This document shows, in pieces, positions 45,922-56,550 of a DNA stretch of 64,000 bases. The stretch's first letter is position 1. Each line of letters starts with the position of its first letter. The DNA comes from Niallia sp. NCCP-28 (GTDB lineage Bacteria; Bacillota; Bacilli; Bacillales; Cytobacillaceae). The stretch spans positions 620,001-684,000 of the forward strand of contig NZ_BQYJ01000001.1 in assembly GCF_023168165.1 (NCBI RefSeq), written 5' to 3'. Both the position numbers and the translations under genes were made by a program. Under the pieces are notes generated by a model. The model saw only the letters and a program-made list of their open reading frames with translations. It was not told the DNA's origin and did no database searches.

Positions 45922-47988
45922 TTATTTCACAAGTATTTCATTAACATTTGCAAATTGTGTAATTAAATCAGCCAGTTTTTTCATTTGATTTAAACGATTT
46001 GCCTTTACATTTTCATCTTCAGCCATAACCATCGTATGATCAAAATAATTTGTAATGCCTGTTTTTAAAGCGAAAAGCAATTGGAACGCTTCTTCTTCAT
46101 TTTGAATTGTTGCTAAACTCTCTTTAACAGATAGATATTTTTCATAAAGAGCTGATTCTTCTTCATTTTCAAATAAAGCTGTTTTTATTTCTCCTACAAC
46201 TGCAGCTTTATTAGAAATGTTAATAACGCGGCTTAATGCTTCTATGCCTTCTTTAAAGCCTTCATCTTCTTTATGGTATTCCAGCACTTGAGCCTTTCTC
46301 ACTAAGCTTGCAATGCTTGCCAGTTTGTTTCCTAATACAGCATCAATTAAGTCATAGCGTATTCCTTTTTCTTGCAGAATATGTTTAATTCGAAGTGTAA
46401 AGAAAGAGATAATATTTTGGTATAATTCTTCTTTTGCTACTTTAAAGGAATTTGTATTGTTATCAATCGTATTATTAATTAATTCTCCAAGTGATAAATC
46501 CCAATTTTTATCCAATAATGTTTGGATAATTCCAGTTGCTTGTCTTCTTAAAGCATAAGGGTCTTGTGAACCAGATGGAATTAATCCGATACCGAAAAAA
46601 GAAACAATCGTATCCAATTTTTCAGCAAGAGCCAATACTGCTCCTACATTGCTTGGTGCTGTGCCATCTTCTGCAGAACGAGGCATATAGTGTTCATTGA
46701 TTGCTTTGGCAACTGCTTCTTTTTCTCCTTTTTGAACGGCATACTTCTCGCCCATCAAACCTTGCAGCTCAGGGAATTCATACACCATATTTGTTACAAG
46801 GTCAAATTTAGCAATTTGCGCAGCACGATCTGCATCTTGTTTTTCTGCTTCACTTAAATGCAAGCTATCCGCTATTTTATTTGCTAAGGAACGAACTCTT
46901 GCTACTTTTTCCGCTAATGTCCCTATCTCTTCATGATATACAATGGATTGCAGTTTCCCTAAAAGTGAATCAATCGTTGTTTTCTGATCTTCATTGTAAA
47001 AGAACGCTGCATCTGCTAAGCGAGCACGCAATACTTTTTCATTTCCTTTTGCTACCTTCTCTATATGATTGCTGTCCCCATTTCTTACTGTTACAAAAAA
47101 AGGAAGCAATTCTCCATGTTTAGATTTCACCGGGAAATAGCGCTGATGCTCTTTCATACTTGTAATCAGAACTTCATTAGGCAATTCTAAATAAGATTCT
47201 TCAAACTTGCCAAATAATGCAGTTGGATACTCGACTAAATTTACTACTTCCTCAAGCAACTCTTCATCCATTGGAATTTCCCAATTGTTGTCTTCTTCTA
47301 TTTTATTGATTTGTGAAACAATCATGGCTTTCCGTTCCACTGGATTTGCCACAACGTATTGATTCAATAATGTTTGCACATAATCGCTTGGACGTTCAAT
47401 AGTCATTTCTGCTCCAAGAAATCGATGTCCTAAAGATGTATTGCTTGTCGTTACATTTGTGATAGTAAAAGGAATCACTTCTTCCCCAAACAATGCCAGC
47501 ATCCATTTAATTGGACGTACATATCGCAAATCATTATTTGCCCAACGCATATTTTTTGGGAAAGTTAAACTTAAAATGATTTCCTTTAACTCTGACAATA
47601 AGACTTTTGTCTCCTGTCCTTTTATAAATTTTTTCACATGAGCATATTCCACACCATTTATTTCTTTAAAGAAAATATCCTCAACTGTCATTTGCTGTCC
47701 TCTTGTAAAACCAACAGCCGCTTTGGACCATTCTCCATTTTCCGCAAGGGCAATTTTTTTTGCCGGACCTTTTGCTTCTTCTTCTACATCTTTTTGCGCT
47801 TCGTCTAAGCCGCTGACAAGAACAGCCAATCTTCTAGGGGTAGAAAAAGCTTCTACTGATTTATACGCTAGTTGTTTTTCATTCAGCCATGCTTGTACTT
47901 TTTCTTTTAATGCATTCATGCTGCTGGTTACAAATCGTGCAGGCATTTCCTCTAAACCAATCTCTACTAACAAATCTCTTTTGCTCAT
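45922..47988 (-). CDS. glyS: glycyl-tRNA synthetase beta subunit
   Basis: The 688-residue beta subunit of the heterotetrameric (alpha2beta2) glycyl-tRNA synthetase. It opens with RDLLVEIGLEEMPARFV, contains the HD-like middle domain, and has a C-terminal anticodon-binding DALR region. The beta subunit is needed for tRNA binding. It begins 3 bases after the glyQ stop, so the two are coupled and share the upstream T-box. Confidence 0.96.
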   Translation of the reverse strand: MSKRDLLVEIGLEEMPARFVTSSMNALKEKVQAWLNEKQLAYKSVEAFSTPRRLAVLVSGLDEAQKDVEEEAKGPAKKIALAENGEWSKAAVGFTRGQQMTVEDIFFKEINGVEYAHVKKFIKGQETKVLLSELKEIILSLTFPKNMRWANNDLRYVRPIKWMLALFGEEVIPFTITNVTTSNTSLGHRFLGAEMTIERPSDYVQTLLNQYVVANPVERKAMIVSQINKIEEDNNWEIPMDEELLEEVVNLVEYPTALFGKFEESYLELPNEVLITSMKEHQRYFPVKSKHGELLPFFVTVRNGDSNHIEKVAKGNEKVLRARLADAAFFYNEDQKTTIDSLLGKLQSIVYHEEIGTLAEKVARVRSLANKIADSLHLSEAEKQDADRAAQIAKFDLVTNMVYEFPELQGLMGEKYAVQKGEKEAVAKAINEHYMPRSAEDGTAPSNVGAVLALAEKLDTIVSFFGIGLIPSGSQDPYALRRQATGIIQTLLDKNWDLSLGELINNTIDNNTNSFKVAKEELYQNIISFFTLRIKHILQEKGIRYDLIDAVLGNKLASIASLVRKAQVLEYHKEDEGFKEGIEALSRVINISNKAAVVGEIKTALFENEEESALYEKYLSVKESLATIQNEEEAFQLLFALKTGITNYFDHTMVMAEDENVKANRLNQMKKLADLITQFANVNEILVK

Positions 47989-47991
47989 TAA

Positions 47992-48870
47992 TTAAACCTC
48001 CTTATCCTTTAAAATCGGGAATCCTAATTTCTCCCGTTCTTCATAGAATGTTTTTGCTACTTTACGAGCTAAATTGCGGCATCTTCCAATATATCCCGTT
48101 CTTTCCGTAACAGAAATAGCTCCTCTAGCATCAAGAAGATTAAATACATGAGAACATTTTAATACATAATCATAAGCTGGATGAACTAAGCCTTCCTCCA
48201 TTTGTCTGTGGGCTTCCTTTTCATACACATTAAATAAATGGAAAAGCATATCAACATCTGATGTTTCAAATGTGTATTTGCTGTGCTCATATTCAGGCTG
48301 ATAAAAAATATCTTTTACTGTAAAACCATCTGTCCATTCTAATTCAAATACATTTTCCTTATCTTGTATATAAGAAGCAAGTCTTTCAATTCCATATGTA
48401 ATTTCAACAGAAACTGGTTTACATTCCAATCCGCCAACTTGCTGGAAATAGGTGAACTGTGTAATCTCCATGCCATCTAACCAAACTTCCCAACCAAGCC
48501 CAGCGCAGCCCAAAGAAGGATTTTCCCAATTGTCTTCTACAAAACGAATATCATGCTCTAGTGGATTAATTCCCAATGCTTTTAATGAATCTAAATAAAG
48601 TTCCTGAATATTATCAGGGGATGGCTTCATAATTACTTGAAACTGATGATGCTGATAAAGTCTATTTGGATTATCCCCATATCTTCCATCTGCCGGCCTT
48701 CTAGATGGTTCTACATAGGCAACATTCCAAGGCTCTGGACCTATTGCACGTAAAAAAGTATAAGGGCTCATCGTTCCAGCACCCTTTTCCACATCATATG
48801 CTTGCATTAATATACAACCATAATCAGACCAATGTTTTTGCAATGTCAATATCATGTTTTGAATATTCAT
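47992..48870 (-). CDS. glyQ: glycyl-tRNA synthetase alpha subunit
   Basis: The class II catalytic subunit, 292 residues from the ATG at 48870 ([14 protein letters not shown]). GGAGG lies 11 bases upstream. A GTG at 48888 would place that site inside the gene. The protein shows the class II motifs, with [28 protein letters not shown], and [20 protein letters not shown] near the end. It charges tRNA-Gly together with GlyS. Transcription is controlled by the T-box leader upstream. Confidence 0.96.
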   Translation of the reverse strand: MNIQNMILTLQKHWSDYGCILMQAYDVEKGAGTMSPYTFLRAIGPEPWNVAYVEPSRRPADGRYGDNPNRLYQHHQFQVIMKPSPDNIQELYLDSLKALGINPLEHDIRFVEDNWENPSLGCAGLGWEVWLDGMEITQFTYFQQVGGLECKPVSVEITYGIERLASYIQDKENVFELEWTDGFTVKDIFYQPEYEHSKYTFETSDVDMLFHLFNVYEKEAHRQMEEGLVHPAYDYVLKCSHVFNLLDARGAISVTERTGYIGRCRNLARKVAKTFYEEREKLGFPILKDKEV

Positions 48871-48936
48871 TGCGTTTTGCACCTCCAAAATTAGTTAAGC
48901 TTTTTTATTTGCATAAGGACCTTTTTATAAAGAAAA

Positions 48937-49145
48937 AACTCTCGTCCCTATGCCAAAAAATTAGCATAGGGACGAGAGTTAACCCGCGGTTCCACCCTAT
49001 TTGCTGCCAAAAGCAGCCACTTTCCATAGGTGTTGCTCCAAAAACGCCTTCCTTAATGCTCTTGTACCTAGCTTTCACTATCCTAGGCTCGCTTGCACAA
49101 TAGGTAATTAAGTACTACTTTCTTTTCAACGCAACTATTTTGTTA
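48937..49145 (-). ncRNA. glycyl T-box riboswitch of glyQS
   Basis: A T-box leader. On the minus strand the GGC specifier is in GAAGGCG (49048-49046), followed by the GAGCAA segment. The T-box AGGGTGGAACCGCGGG is at about 48979-48998, and a long terminator (arms ACTCTCGTCCCTATGC and its complement, 48937-48980) with a T run follows. Binding of uncharged tRNA-Gly to the specifier and T-box stabilises the antiterminator, so glyQS is made when glycyl-tRNA is short. The arrangement and spacing match the B. subtilis glyQS leader. Confidence 0.95.
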
Positions 49146-49151
49146 TCAAAA

Positions 49152-49180
49152 ATACTAACGAAAAAAAAAGGGATTGTCAA
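49152..49180 (-). promoter_or_regulatory. promoter of the glyQS operon
   Basis: TTGACA at 49180-49175, a 17-base spacer, and TAGTAT at 49157-49152. A SigA-type promoter that begins 5 bases from the recO stop. Confidence 0.85.
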
Positions 49181-49184
49181 CTCT

Positions 49185-49940
49185 CTAATTAAAGTGCTGT
49201 CCAAAATCTTTTAGGGAGTGAAGGAATTTTTTCGATTTTAAATACAAGCCGGAATATTCCTCATAATAGGCTGAGATAATGATATCAAGCTCTTTTTTTG
49301 TCTGCTCTTTAACCGATATTGTTCCTAGTCTAGAAATATCAAACAAATAAAAAATCCGCAGCAGTTTTACTGTTGCTTGCGAAATTTTATAATGATAAGG
49401 ATCCTTTTCTATACAGCGGTGACAAATTAACCCGCCCTCTCGAATGGAAAAAGAAAAATGCCCATCTGTTGCACCACAAACGGAACATTTATCAAGTATT
49501 GGATACAATCCAAGGGCATTTAGCATTTTCATTTCATAAATATGTGTCAGTATCTCTCCATCATACCCCTCATTCATATACTGCAAAATTTGATGGAGCA
49601 GTTCAAAATGATAAGGATTTGTTTTTTTTTCCTCCACACATTTATCTGTTAGTTCCACAATATAGCTTGCATATGCAGTTAAGAAAATATCTTCTTTTAG
49701 CGCACGCATGCTTGTTATTATTTCACCTTGTTGCAATAGTCCTAAACCGCGGCTTCTTTGCACTAGATAAAAGCCATATGTAAAGGGTTGAGTAATACTG
49801 GCGAGTCTAGAATTTGATTTCTTAGCCCCCCTAGCCATTACTCCGACCTTTCCCCATTCTCGGGTGTATAATGTAACAACTTTATTTGTTTCGCCATAAT
49901 CGATTGTTTTAATTACGATGCCTTCGCATTTTTCGAGCAC
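49185..49940 (-). CDS. recO: DNA repair protein RecO
   Basis: A 251-residue recombination mediator with an N-terminal OB fold ([19 protein letters not shown]) and a zinc finger (CSVCG, then CHRC) followed by a helical domain. With RecR it loads RecA on SSB-coated DNA. It starts at a GTG with GGTGA upstream and lies 33 bases downstream of yqzL, in the era-yqzL-recO order of Bacillus. Confidence 0.95.
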   Translation of the reverse strand: MLEKCEGIVIKTIDYGETNKVVTLYTREWGKVGVMARGAKKSNSRLASITQPFTYGFYLVQRSRGLGLLQQGEIITSMRALKEDIFLTAYASYIVELTDKCVEEKKTNPYHFELLHQILQYMNEGYDGEILTHIYEMKMLNALGLYPILDKCSVCGATDGHFSFSIREGGLICHRCIEKDPYHYKISQATVKLLRIFYLFDISRLGTISVKEQTKKELDIIISAYYEEYSGLYLKSKKFLHSLKDFGQHFN

Positions 49941-49973
49941 CTATAACTCACCATCCCTGTTTAAGAGACAGTT

Positions 49974-50117
49974 CTATGAGATGGGGGAATCCAAACTTGC
50001 TAGCTCCTCATCTTGAATTCCTGGTATTTCATGATTATCCTTTTCTAATTCTTTAAAAAGTAGATAAGTATCAATATTACCTGTCTGGGAGAAAACTTTC
50101 CAGGTAAAGTCTAACAT
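49974..50117 (-). CDS. yqzL: YqzL small protein
   Basis: A 47-residue protein starting MLDFTWKVFSQTGNIDTYLL and ending DSPIS, the YqzL family found between era and recO in Bacillus. The start has a GGTGGGG site upstream. Function unknown. The neighbourhood order era-yqzL-recO is conserved. Confidence 0.88.
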   Translation of the reverse strand: MLDFTWKVFSQTGNIDTYLLFKELEKDNHEIPGIQDEELASLDSPIS

Positions 50118-50246
50118 AATAAAACCCCACCTTTCAATTTTTAAAACTAGCATTATTTCGCCTTAACCTTATCATAGCCTGTCTTTTTAAAATCATGTGA
50201 CGAAAAAATTGTTAATTAAATTCATGTATAAACACTAAAAATTTGT

Positions 50247-51576
<1,330 letters not shown>

Positions 51577-51989
51577 CTAAAGCGCAGGTTATTTTCATGT
51601 TTCTTCATTTATTTTTCAGAATTTTTACATTTTAATATTTTTGTAATAAAACTATGTAATAGCTCATAATAGCTGATGAAACATGTTGAAAATGGATAAC
51701 CATTTTACTGTATGATTTGAATAGGCTGATTGTTTATGATTATAAGTTCCCTCGCTTCAACTAATGGCTTTAAAGACTGCTCTTTAAAAAATAAAGACCC
51801 ATTAAACCTGTCTGTTGATGGCAAGAAAGGGCGGTCTAGAAGTCTCCCACATCCGCTTCATCCAAAATGTTGACATAACCAAAAATAAAGCTATTTTAAT
51901 ACTCTAAAAACACTTCTTTAAAATATTATATGAAAATTATATACTAAGTTTCATTTTCAATAAAGGGTTTAGAGAAAAAGACGCTCCTT

Positions 51990-52025
51990 CCCTTTTTCTT
52001 TTTGTTAAAACAAAAAGAAAAAGGG
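51990..52025. terminator. second perfect hairpin after dgkA
   Basis: CCCTTTTTCTTTTTG and its complement form a 15-base stem with a small loop. It shares its right-hand GGG with the hairpin at 52023-52061, so both cannot form fully at once. Confidence 0.6.
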
Positions 52026-52061
52026 ATTTGAATAATGGGAAAGCATTTATTCAAACCCCTT
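52023..52061 (-). terminator. terminator of the phoH-side operon after dgkA
   Basis: On the minus strand AAGGGGTTTGAATAA pairs with TTATTCAAATCCCTT, followed by a T-rich tract (TTTCTTTTTG). Confidence 0.8.
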
Positions 52062-52082
52062 TTAACGCTATATATGAACCAT

Positions 52083-52472
52083 TTAAAATAGTGAAGCGAC
52101 TATTTTAGGCAAAAAAATAACCAGCCCTATAACAACCGAAACAATTGCTGCCATTAATACAGCTCCTGCAGCAATATCCTTGGCTTCTTTAGCTAATGGA
52201 TGAAAATCCTTTGTCACTAAATCTACAACCCTTTCGATTGCCGTATTCATCATTTCCATAGTGATCACTAGTCCCATTGCTATCGCAAGGATCATCCAAT
52301 TTACTGCTGACACTTGATAATAAAAACCAAGAAAAATAATAATGCCAGAGATTATTAGATGCAACTTTAAATTTCTTTCTTTTTTTACTGCCGTAACTAT
52401 TCCTGACAAAGCAAAACGAAAGGAAGAAAATAGGTTGTTCTTTATTCCCCTACCTTTCAAGCCCAAACTCAT
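52083..52472 (-). CDS. dgkA: undecaprenol kinase DgkA
   Basis: A 129-residue membrane kinase that phosphorylates undecaprenol, recycling the lipid carrier of cell-wall synthesis. It has three hydrophobic segments, the EMMNTAIERVVD catalytic block and AKDIAAGAVL. It overlaps ybeY by 23 bases. Length and motif are those of the Gram-positive family. Confidence 0.93.
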   Translation of the reverse strand: MSLGLKGRGIKNNLFSSFRFALSGIVTAVKKERNLKLHLIISGIIIFLGFYYQVSAVNWMILAIAMGLVITMEMMNTAIERVVDLVTKDFHPLAKEAKDIAAGAVLMAAIVSVVIGLVIFLPKIVASLF

Positions 52473-52920
52473 CCAATATTTGCTTTTGAGTTGAGAACAT
52501 AATTTCTTCCTCCTCTTTTGTAAGATGGTCGTATCCTAATAAATGGAGAAATCCATGAACAGATAAAAAACCGAGTTCTCTCATATAAGAATGACCATAG
52601 TCTTTTGCTTGCTCCTCTGCTTTGTCAATAGAAATAATAATATCTCCTAACACACGGGGCATGTCAGCGCCAACTAGCTCTACTTCTCCTTCACCCAATT
52701 CCTCCATAGCAAATGAAATAACATCTGTAGGCTGGTCCTTTTTTCGATATTCTTTATTTATTTCTTGTATTCTGTCATTTCCTACAAAAGTAACAGATAA
52801 TTCAACAGCACCATTCAACTCTTGTTTTTGTGCAGCAAATTGCAGCAAATCATAAATAATATTCAGGTCATTTTCTGTTACTTTTTCTGTTTCATCAATA
52901 AAATCAATTTCCATTTTCAT
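52450..52920 (-). CDS. ybeY: rRNA endoribonuclease YbeY
   Basis: A 156-residue zinc endonuclease for 16S rRNA maturation. The metal motif HGFLHLLGYDH is intact (three His), with a YREKDQPTDV-like block as YRKKDQPTDVISF. Its ATG overlaps the pgpH stop (ATGA), and its end overlaps dgkA, so the three genes are coupled. It corresponds to B. subtilis yqfG. Confidence 0.95.
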   Translation of the reverse strand: MKMEIDFIDETEKVTENDLNIIYDLLQFAAQKQELNGAVELSVTFVGNDRIQEINKEYRKKDQPTDVISFAMEELGEGEVELVGADMPRVLGDIIISIDKAEEQAKDYGHSYMRELGFLSVHGFLHLLGYDHLTKEEEEIMFSTQKQILDEFGLER

Positions 52921-55094
52921 ATTGGTTCGTCCTTTACTTTTTTCATATCAGGATATTCAATCCGTGAATGAAAGATTCCTTTTAATGTTTCACATAATGT
53001 ATTTCTTATTCTGTCTATTTCCTTTAAGCTTAAATCACACTCATCCAATTGTCCATCTTGCAAGCGATCCGAAACAATGTTTTTTATAAGTCCTTCAATC
53101 TGTTCAGGAGTTGGCGAATTTAAACTTCTTACAGCAGCTTCCACACTGTCGGCTATTCCTATTATCGCAGCTTCTTTCGTTTGTGCTTTAGGTCCAGGAT
53201 AGCGGAAATCACTTTCTTTCACATCCAGCCCTTTTTCTTTTGCTTTATAATAAAAAAATTTCAGCAGCGTTGTTCCATGATGCTGTTCAGCAATATCTAC
53301 AATTTCCTTAGGCATCTTATATTTACGCAATAATTCTGCCCCATCTGTTGCATGTGCAATAATGATATTTTTGCTTGCTAAAGCTGGCAGACGATCGTGT
53401 GGATTTCCCATATTCAACTGATTTTCAATAAAAAAATGGGGTCGTTTTGTTTTTCCTATATCATGATAATAGCACCCAACCCTTGCTAACAAGCCATTTG
53501 CTCCAATGGCTTCACAGGCAGATTCTGATAAATTTGCAACCATTACACTATGATGATAGGTTCCGGGTGCTTCTGTCAAAATCTTTTTTAACAAAGGATG
53601 ATTAGGATTGGATAATTCAATCAGCTTCATCGTAGACAAAATGCCAAATCCTGCTTCAAAAAAGGGCAAAAAACCAATTGTTAAAACCGCTGCTGATATT
53701 CCAGAGATAACCGCAACTAATACATAAATGCCATATTCTTTTGCGCCGTATTGACCATTTTGCAAAAGAATCATAGAAAAGATAGCGATAATATTAACAA
53801 GGGAAACAAATAGGCCTGCCTGCAGAATATTGGAACGCTGGTTATGCTTTTTCAAAAAAAGAACGGCAGCAAGTCCTCCAGCAAATATATACACTCCCAT
53901 TGCTACATTAAAAGTGCCAGAAACTCCTTCATTAAACATAATCATTCCAAAAATCCCTAAAATTAAGGCAGTAATGATTGCCAGCTTTTCTTCCATTAAT
54001 ATTTTAATCAGCATCACAGCCATTGCAGAAGGAAATATATACCCAATTTCCGCATAATCGAATTGCTGAAAAATGCTCACTGTTTTCATAATAAGAAGAC
54101 TAATCACAAAAATTAAACTAAACATAATCATATAATTTTGTTTTGTGTCTTTTTTTTCATCGATAGCTAAAAAATAATAATAAAACATGGCAAGAACAGC
54201 AAGAATCATTATGCCTAATCCAAGATAGGACTGAATAGAATTTTCATTTGCCAATAATCCTACTAGCTCTAATTGGCGATAAACTTCCCTGCTTATCAAT
54301 TGTCCTTCTTCAACAATAATTTGTCCTTGCAATATTTTTACAGGGTCTACATTATCAACCGCCTGCTGCCTTAATTCTTCTGTTGCAGAAGGGTCATAAA
54401 ACTCATTTTGAATAATCGCAAATCTGCCTAAATCAATCGATGCACTTTTCAAATCAGAGTTTAAGCTGTAATTGCTTTTTAAATCTTCTTCTAGTTTTTT
54501 CTTGGCATTTTCCACTTCATCTGCTGGTATTTTATTGCTCATTACAGAATTTATCGATGTTACTGTAATGTCTTTGGCAATTTCCAAGTCATTATCCCTA
54601 TACATAAGCAATGCTTTTAAGCTAGTATCCATTACTTCTTTTGTAACATTATCCGTTAATTTTCCCTTTAGCGATGTCAGTTTTTCTGAAATAGAAGGCT
54701 CTGAAACAGATTGTCCATTTCCCTCTTGCTTTTTCCTTTGTTCGGCAAGGTCTTTTTCCACTTCACGGTTCACTTCTGAAACAGAATCAAAAATTGATGA
54801 AACTAAATCCACCCTATTTTGTGCAATTTCTTTATTGACTACATACACATCCTGTACTTGATTTTTACTTTCTTCTTTTTTCTTTTCTGTACTTTCTTTA
54901 TCTTCAATGGTTATTGGAGAGCGGATAGTTTGATCTGCTACTGTAAATAAATTGACAACTAATTTTTCTGGCTTAACATTCGAAAACATAGTAAAAAATA
55001 AAACAATGCCGATTAATAAAAATAAGATTATTTTCATTAAACTTGCATGCATTAAGTTTTTCATTTTTTCAATAAATTGATGAAAAAAATTCAT
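52917..55094 (-). CDS. pgpH: c-di-AMP phosphodiesterase PgpH (YqfF)
   Basis: A 725-residue membrane protein. It has a membrane segment at about 17-37, an extracellular 7TMR-HDED domain (about 40-285), a seven-segment membrane core (about 290-480), and a cytoplasmic HD domain with HHSVMVANLSE, CYYHDIGK (HD metal motif) and the late HHGTTLLKFFYYKAKEK. The family hydrolyses the second messenger c-di-AMP. In B. subtilis it directly follows phoH, while here a 487-base spacer intervenes. Confidence 0.94.
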   Translation of the reverse strand: MNFFHQFIEKMKNLMHASLMKIILFLLIGIVLFFTMFSNVKPEKLVVNLFTVADQTIRSPITIEDKESTEKKKEESKNQVQDVYVVNKEIAQNRVDLVSSIFDSVSEVNREVEKDLAEQRKKQEGNGQSVSEPSISEKLTSLKGKLTDNVTKEVMDTSLKALLMYRDNDLEIAKDITVTSINSVMSNKIPADEVENAKKKLEEDLKSNYSLNSDLKSASIDLGRFAIIQNEFYDPSATEELRQQAVDNVDPVKILQGQIIVEEGQLISREVYRQLELVGLLANENSIQSYLGLGIMILAVLAMFYYYFLAIDEKKDTKQNYMIMFSLIFVISLLIMKTVSIFQQFDYAEIGYIFPSAMAVMLIKILMEEKLAIITALILGIFGMIMFNEGVSGTFNVAMGVYIFAGGLAAVLFLKKHNQRSNILQAGLFVSLVNIIAIFSMILLQNGQYGAKEYGIYVLVAVISGISAAVLTIGFLPFFEAGFGILSTMKLIELSNPNHPLLKKILTEAPGTYHHSVMVANLSESACEAIGANGLLARVGCYYHDIGKTKRPHFFIENQLNMGNPHDRLPALASKNIIIAHATDGAELLRKYKMPKEIVDIAEQHHGTTLLKFFYYKAKEKGLDVKESDFRYPGPKAQTKEAAIIGIADSVEAAVRSLNSPTPEQIEGLIKNIVSDRLQDGQLDECDLSLKEIDRIRNTLCETLKGIFHSRIEYPDMKKVKDEPI

Positions 55095-55581
55095 GGTAAC
55101 CTCCTATCTATAAGAATAGGGTGATGTAAAAATGCTAGTTTTGACGTAATATGTAAAATCATAACAGTTTTTTTGTTTGTTTTCATCTTTTTTCTTTCTT
55201 TTATTCGTAATCACTCATTAATCCTCTGCCAATGAGCTGCAGCTCCCTTAAAAGCCTGTTCTTTCACCAAGATTTTAAAGGCAAGTTTTTTCTCTTCTTC
55301 TCTTATAACCTCTTAAACAGGAAACCAAATCCCTTTAATGCATGATAAAAGAACGCAGCCTTCTACAACAATATCTACCCTGCCTCAGAATGCAATCAGC
55401 TGGAGGCTGGGCCCTTCACATTGCAACTTCACTTTATTTTACAATAAGACCTTTTATGGCTTCCACTCGACGGATAGAAAATATTTTATTAAATGCATAA
55501 AAAGTCGAAGCTCTTTTTAGGAAATTGGTAATATCCTATACCCGCATTTAAGCTGAGCCAAAGAGATTCGACTTTTGTCAT
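55095..55581. other. gap between phoH and pgpH with repeat remnants
   Basis: A 487-base non-coding stretch. It holds a diverged copy of the ccgttaatg repeat near 55308-55352 (aacctcttaaac...ccctttaatgcatg), a diverged composite repeat (attttaaaggc near 55275), and the terminator at 55497-55576. It separates two genes that are normally contiguous. A promoter for pgpH-ybeY-dgkA must lie here. Confidence 0.45.
55497..55576 (-). terminator. long-loop terminator after phoH
   Basis: AAAAGTCGAA and CTCTTT at the left pair with AAAGAG and TTCGACTTTT at the right across a loop of about 40 bases. On the minus strand five T follow the stem. Confidence 0.65.
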
Positions 55582-56550
55582 CTATTCATTTTCCACTTCT
55601 TTATAAGCCCTAACGATTTTCCCTACAAGGGGATGTCTCACAACATCACTTTCTTCAAGATGGACAAATCGAATGCCCGATACATTTTGAAGAATTCTTT
55701 CAGACGCAATTAAACCTGATTTTACACCTTTTGGCAAATCAATTTGTGTCTTATCACCTGTAATTACCATTTTAGAACCAAATCCAAGCCTTGTTAAAAA
55801 CATCTTCATTTGTGCTTGTGTCGTATTTTGCGCTTCATCTAAAATAATATATGCATCTTCTAGCGTTCTTCCCCTCATATAGGCGAGCGGCGCTACTTCA
55901 ATTGTATTTCGTTCAATTAAGCGGGCAGTATGTTCCATGCCTAATACATCATGCAGGGCATCATAAAGCGGTCTCAAATAAGGATCTACCTTTTCCTTTA
56001 AATCGCCTGGCAAAAACCCTAAACTCTCTCCAGCTTCCACCGCGGGGCGCGTTAAAACAATACGGTTCACTTTCCCGCTTTTTAATGCATTTACTGCCAT
56101 TACTACTGCCAAATAGGTTTTTCCCGTACCAGCAGGGCCTATGCCAAAAACCAGATCATTTTTTTTCATTGCTTGAATATATTCGCTTTGCCCAATTGTT
56201 TTAACGCGAATCGCCTTGCCTTTAATTGTTTTGGCTATTTCTTCATCATAAAGAGCGCCAAAATATTCTAAAGTACCTTTTTTCGCCAATGAAACGGCAT
56301 AAATAACATCCCTCTGACTAATTGATATGCCTTTTCGGATCACTTGCAAAAGCTTTTCTACCACATCTCCAACAAGATCGATGCTAGTCGGATTCACAGA
56401 GGAAACATACAAAGTTTCTCCTCTTGTTACGATGTTGCAATCAAATTCTTTTTCCAATAATTGAAGGTTTGTGTCTCCATTCCCTAGTAGGGCAATCGCT
56501 TCGTTAGGATCATTTAATTTTACATTCATTGTTTTTAAATCTTCTGTCAT
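55582..56550 (-). CDS. phoH: PhoH family ATPase
   Basis: A 322-residue PhoH/YbeZ family P-loop protein with a preceding KH-like stretch. It has Walker A GPAGTGKTY near residue 141, Walker B AYIILDEAQN, and a C-terminal FVHLEESDVVRHPLV. It acts with YbeY in RNA metabolism in several bacteria. It overlaps yqfD by four bases (ATGA). Confidence 0.94.
   Translation of the reverse strand: MTEDLKTMNVKLNDPNEAIALLGNGDTNLQLLEKEFDCNIVTRGETLYVSSVNPTSIDLVGDVVEKLLQVIRKGISISQRDVIYAVSLAKKGTLEYFGALYDEEIAKTIKGKAIRVKTIGQSEYIQAMKKNDLVFGIGPAGTGKTYLAVVMAVNALKSGKVNRIVLTRPAVEAGESLGFLPGDLKEKVDPYLRPLYDALHDVLGMEHTARLIERNTIEVAPLAYMRGRTLEDAYIILDEAQNTTQAQMKMFLTRLGFGSKMVITGDKTQIDLPKGVKSGLIASERILQNVSGIRFVHLEESDVVRHPLVGKIVRAYKEVENE

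Noticed and set aside
53830-54861. Plus-strand frames inside pgpH
   Set aside because: Antisense shadows of hydrophobic coding sequence, without ribosome sites.
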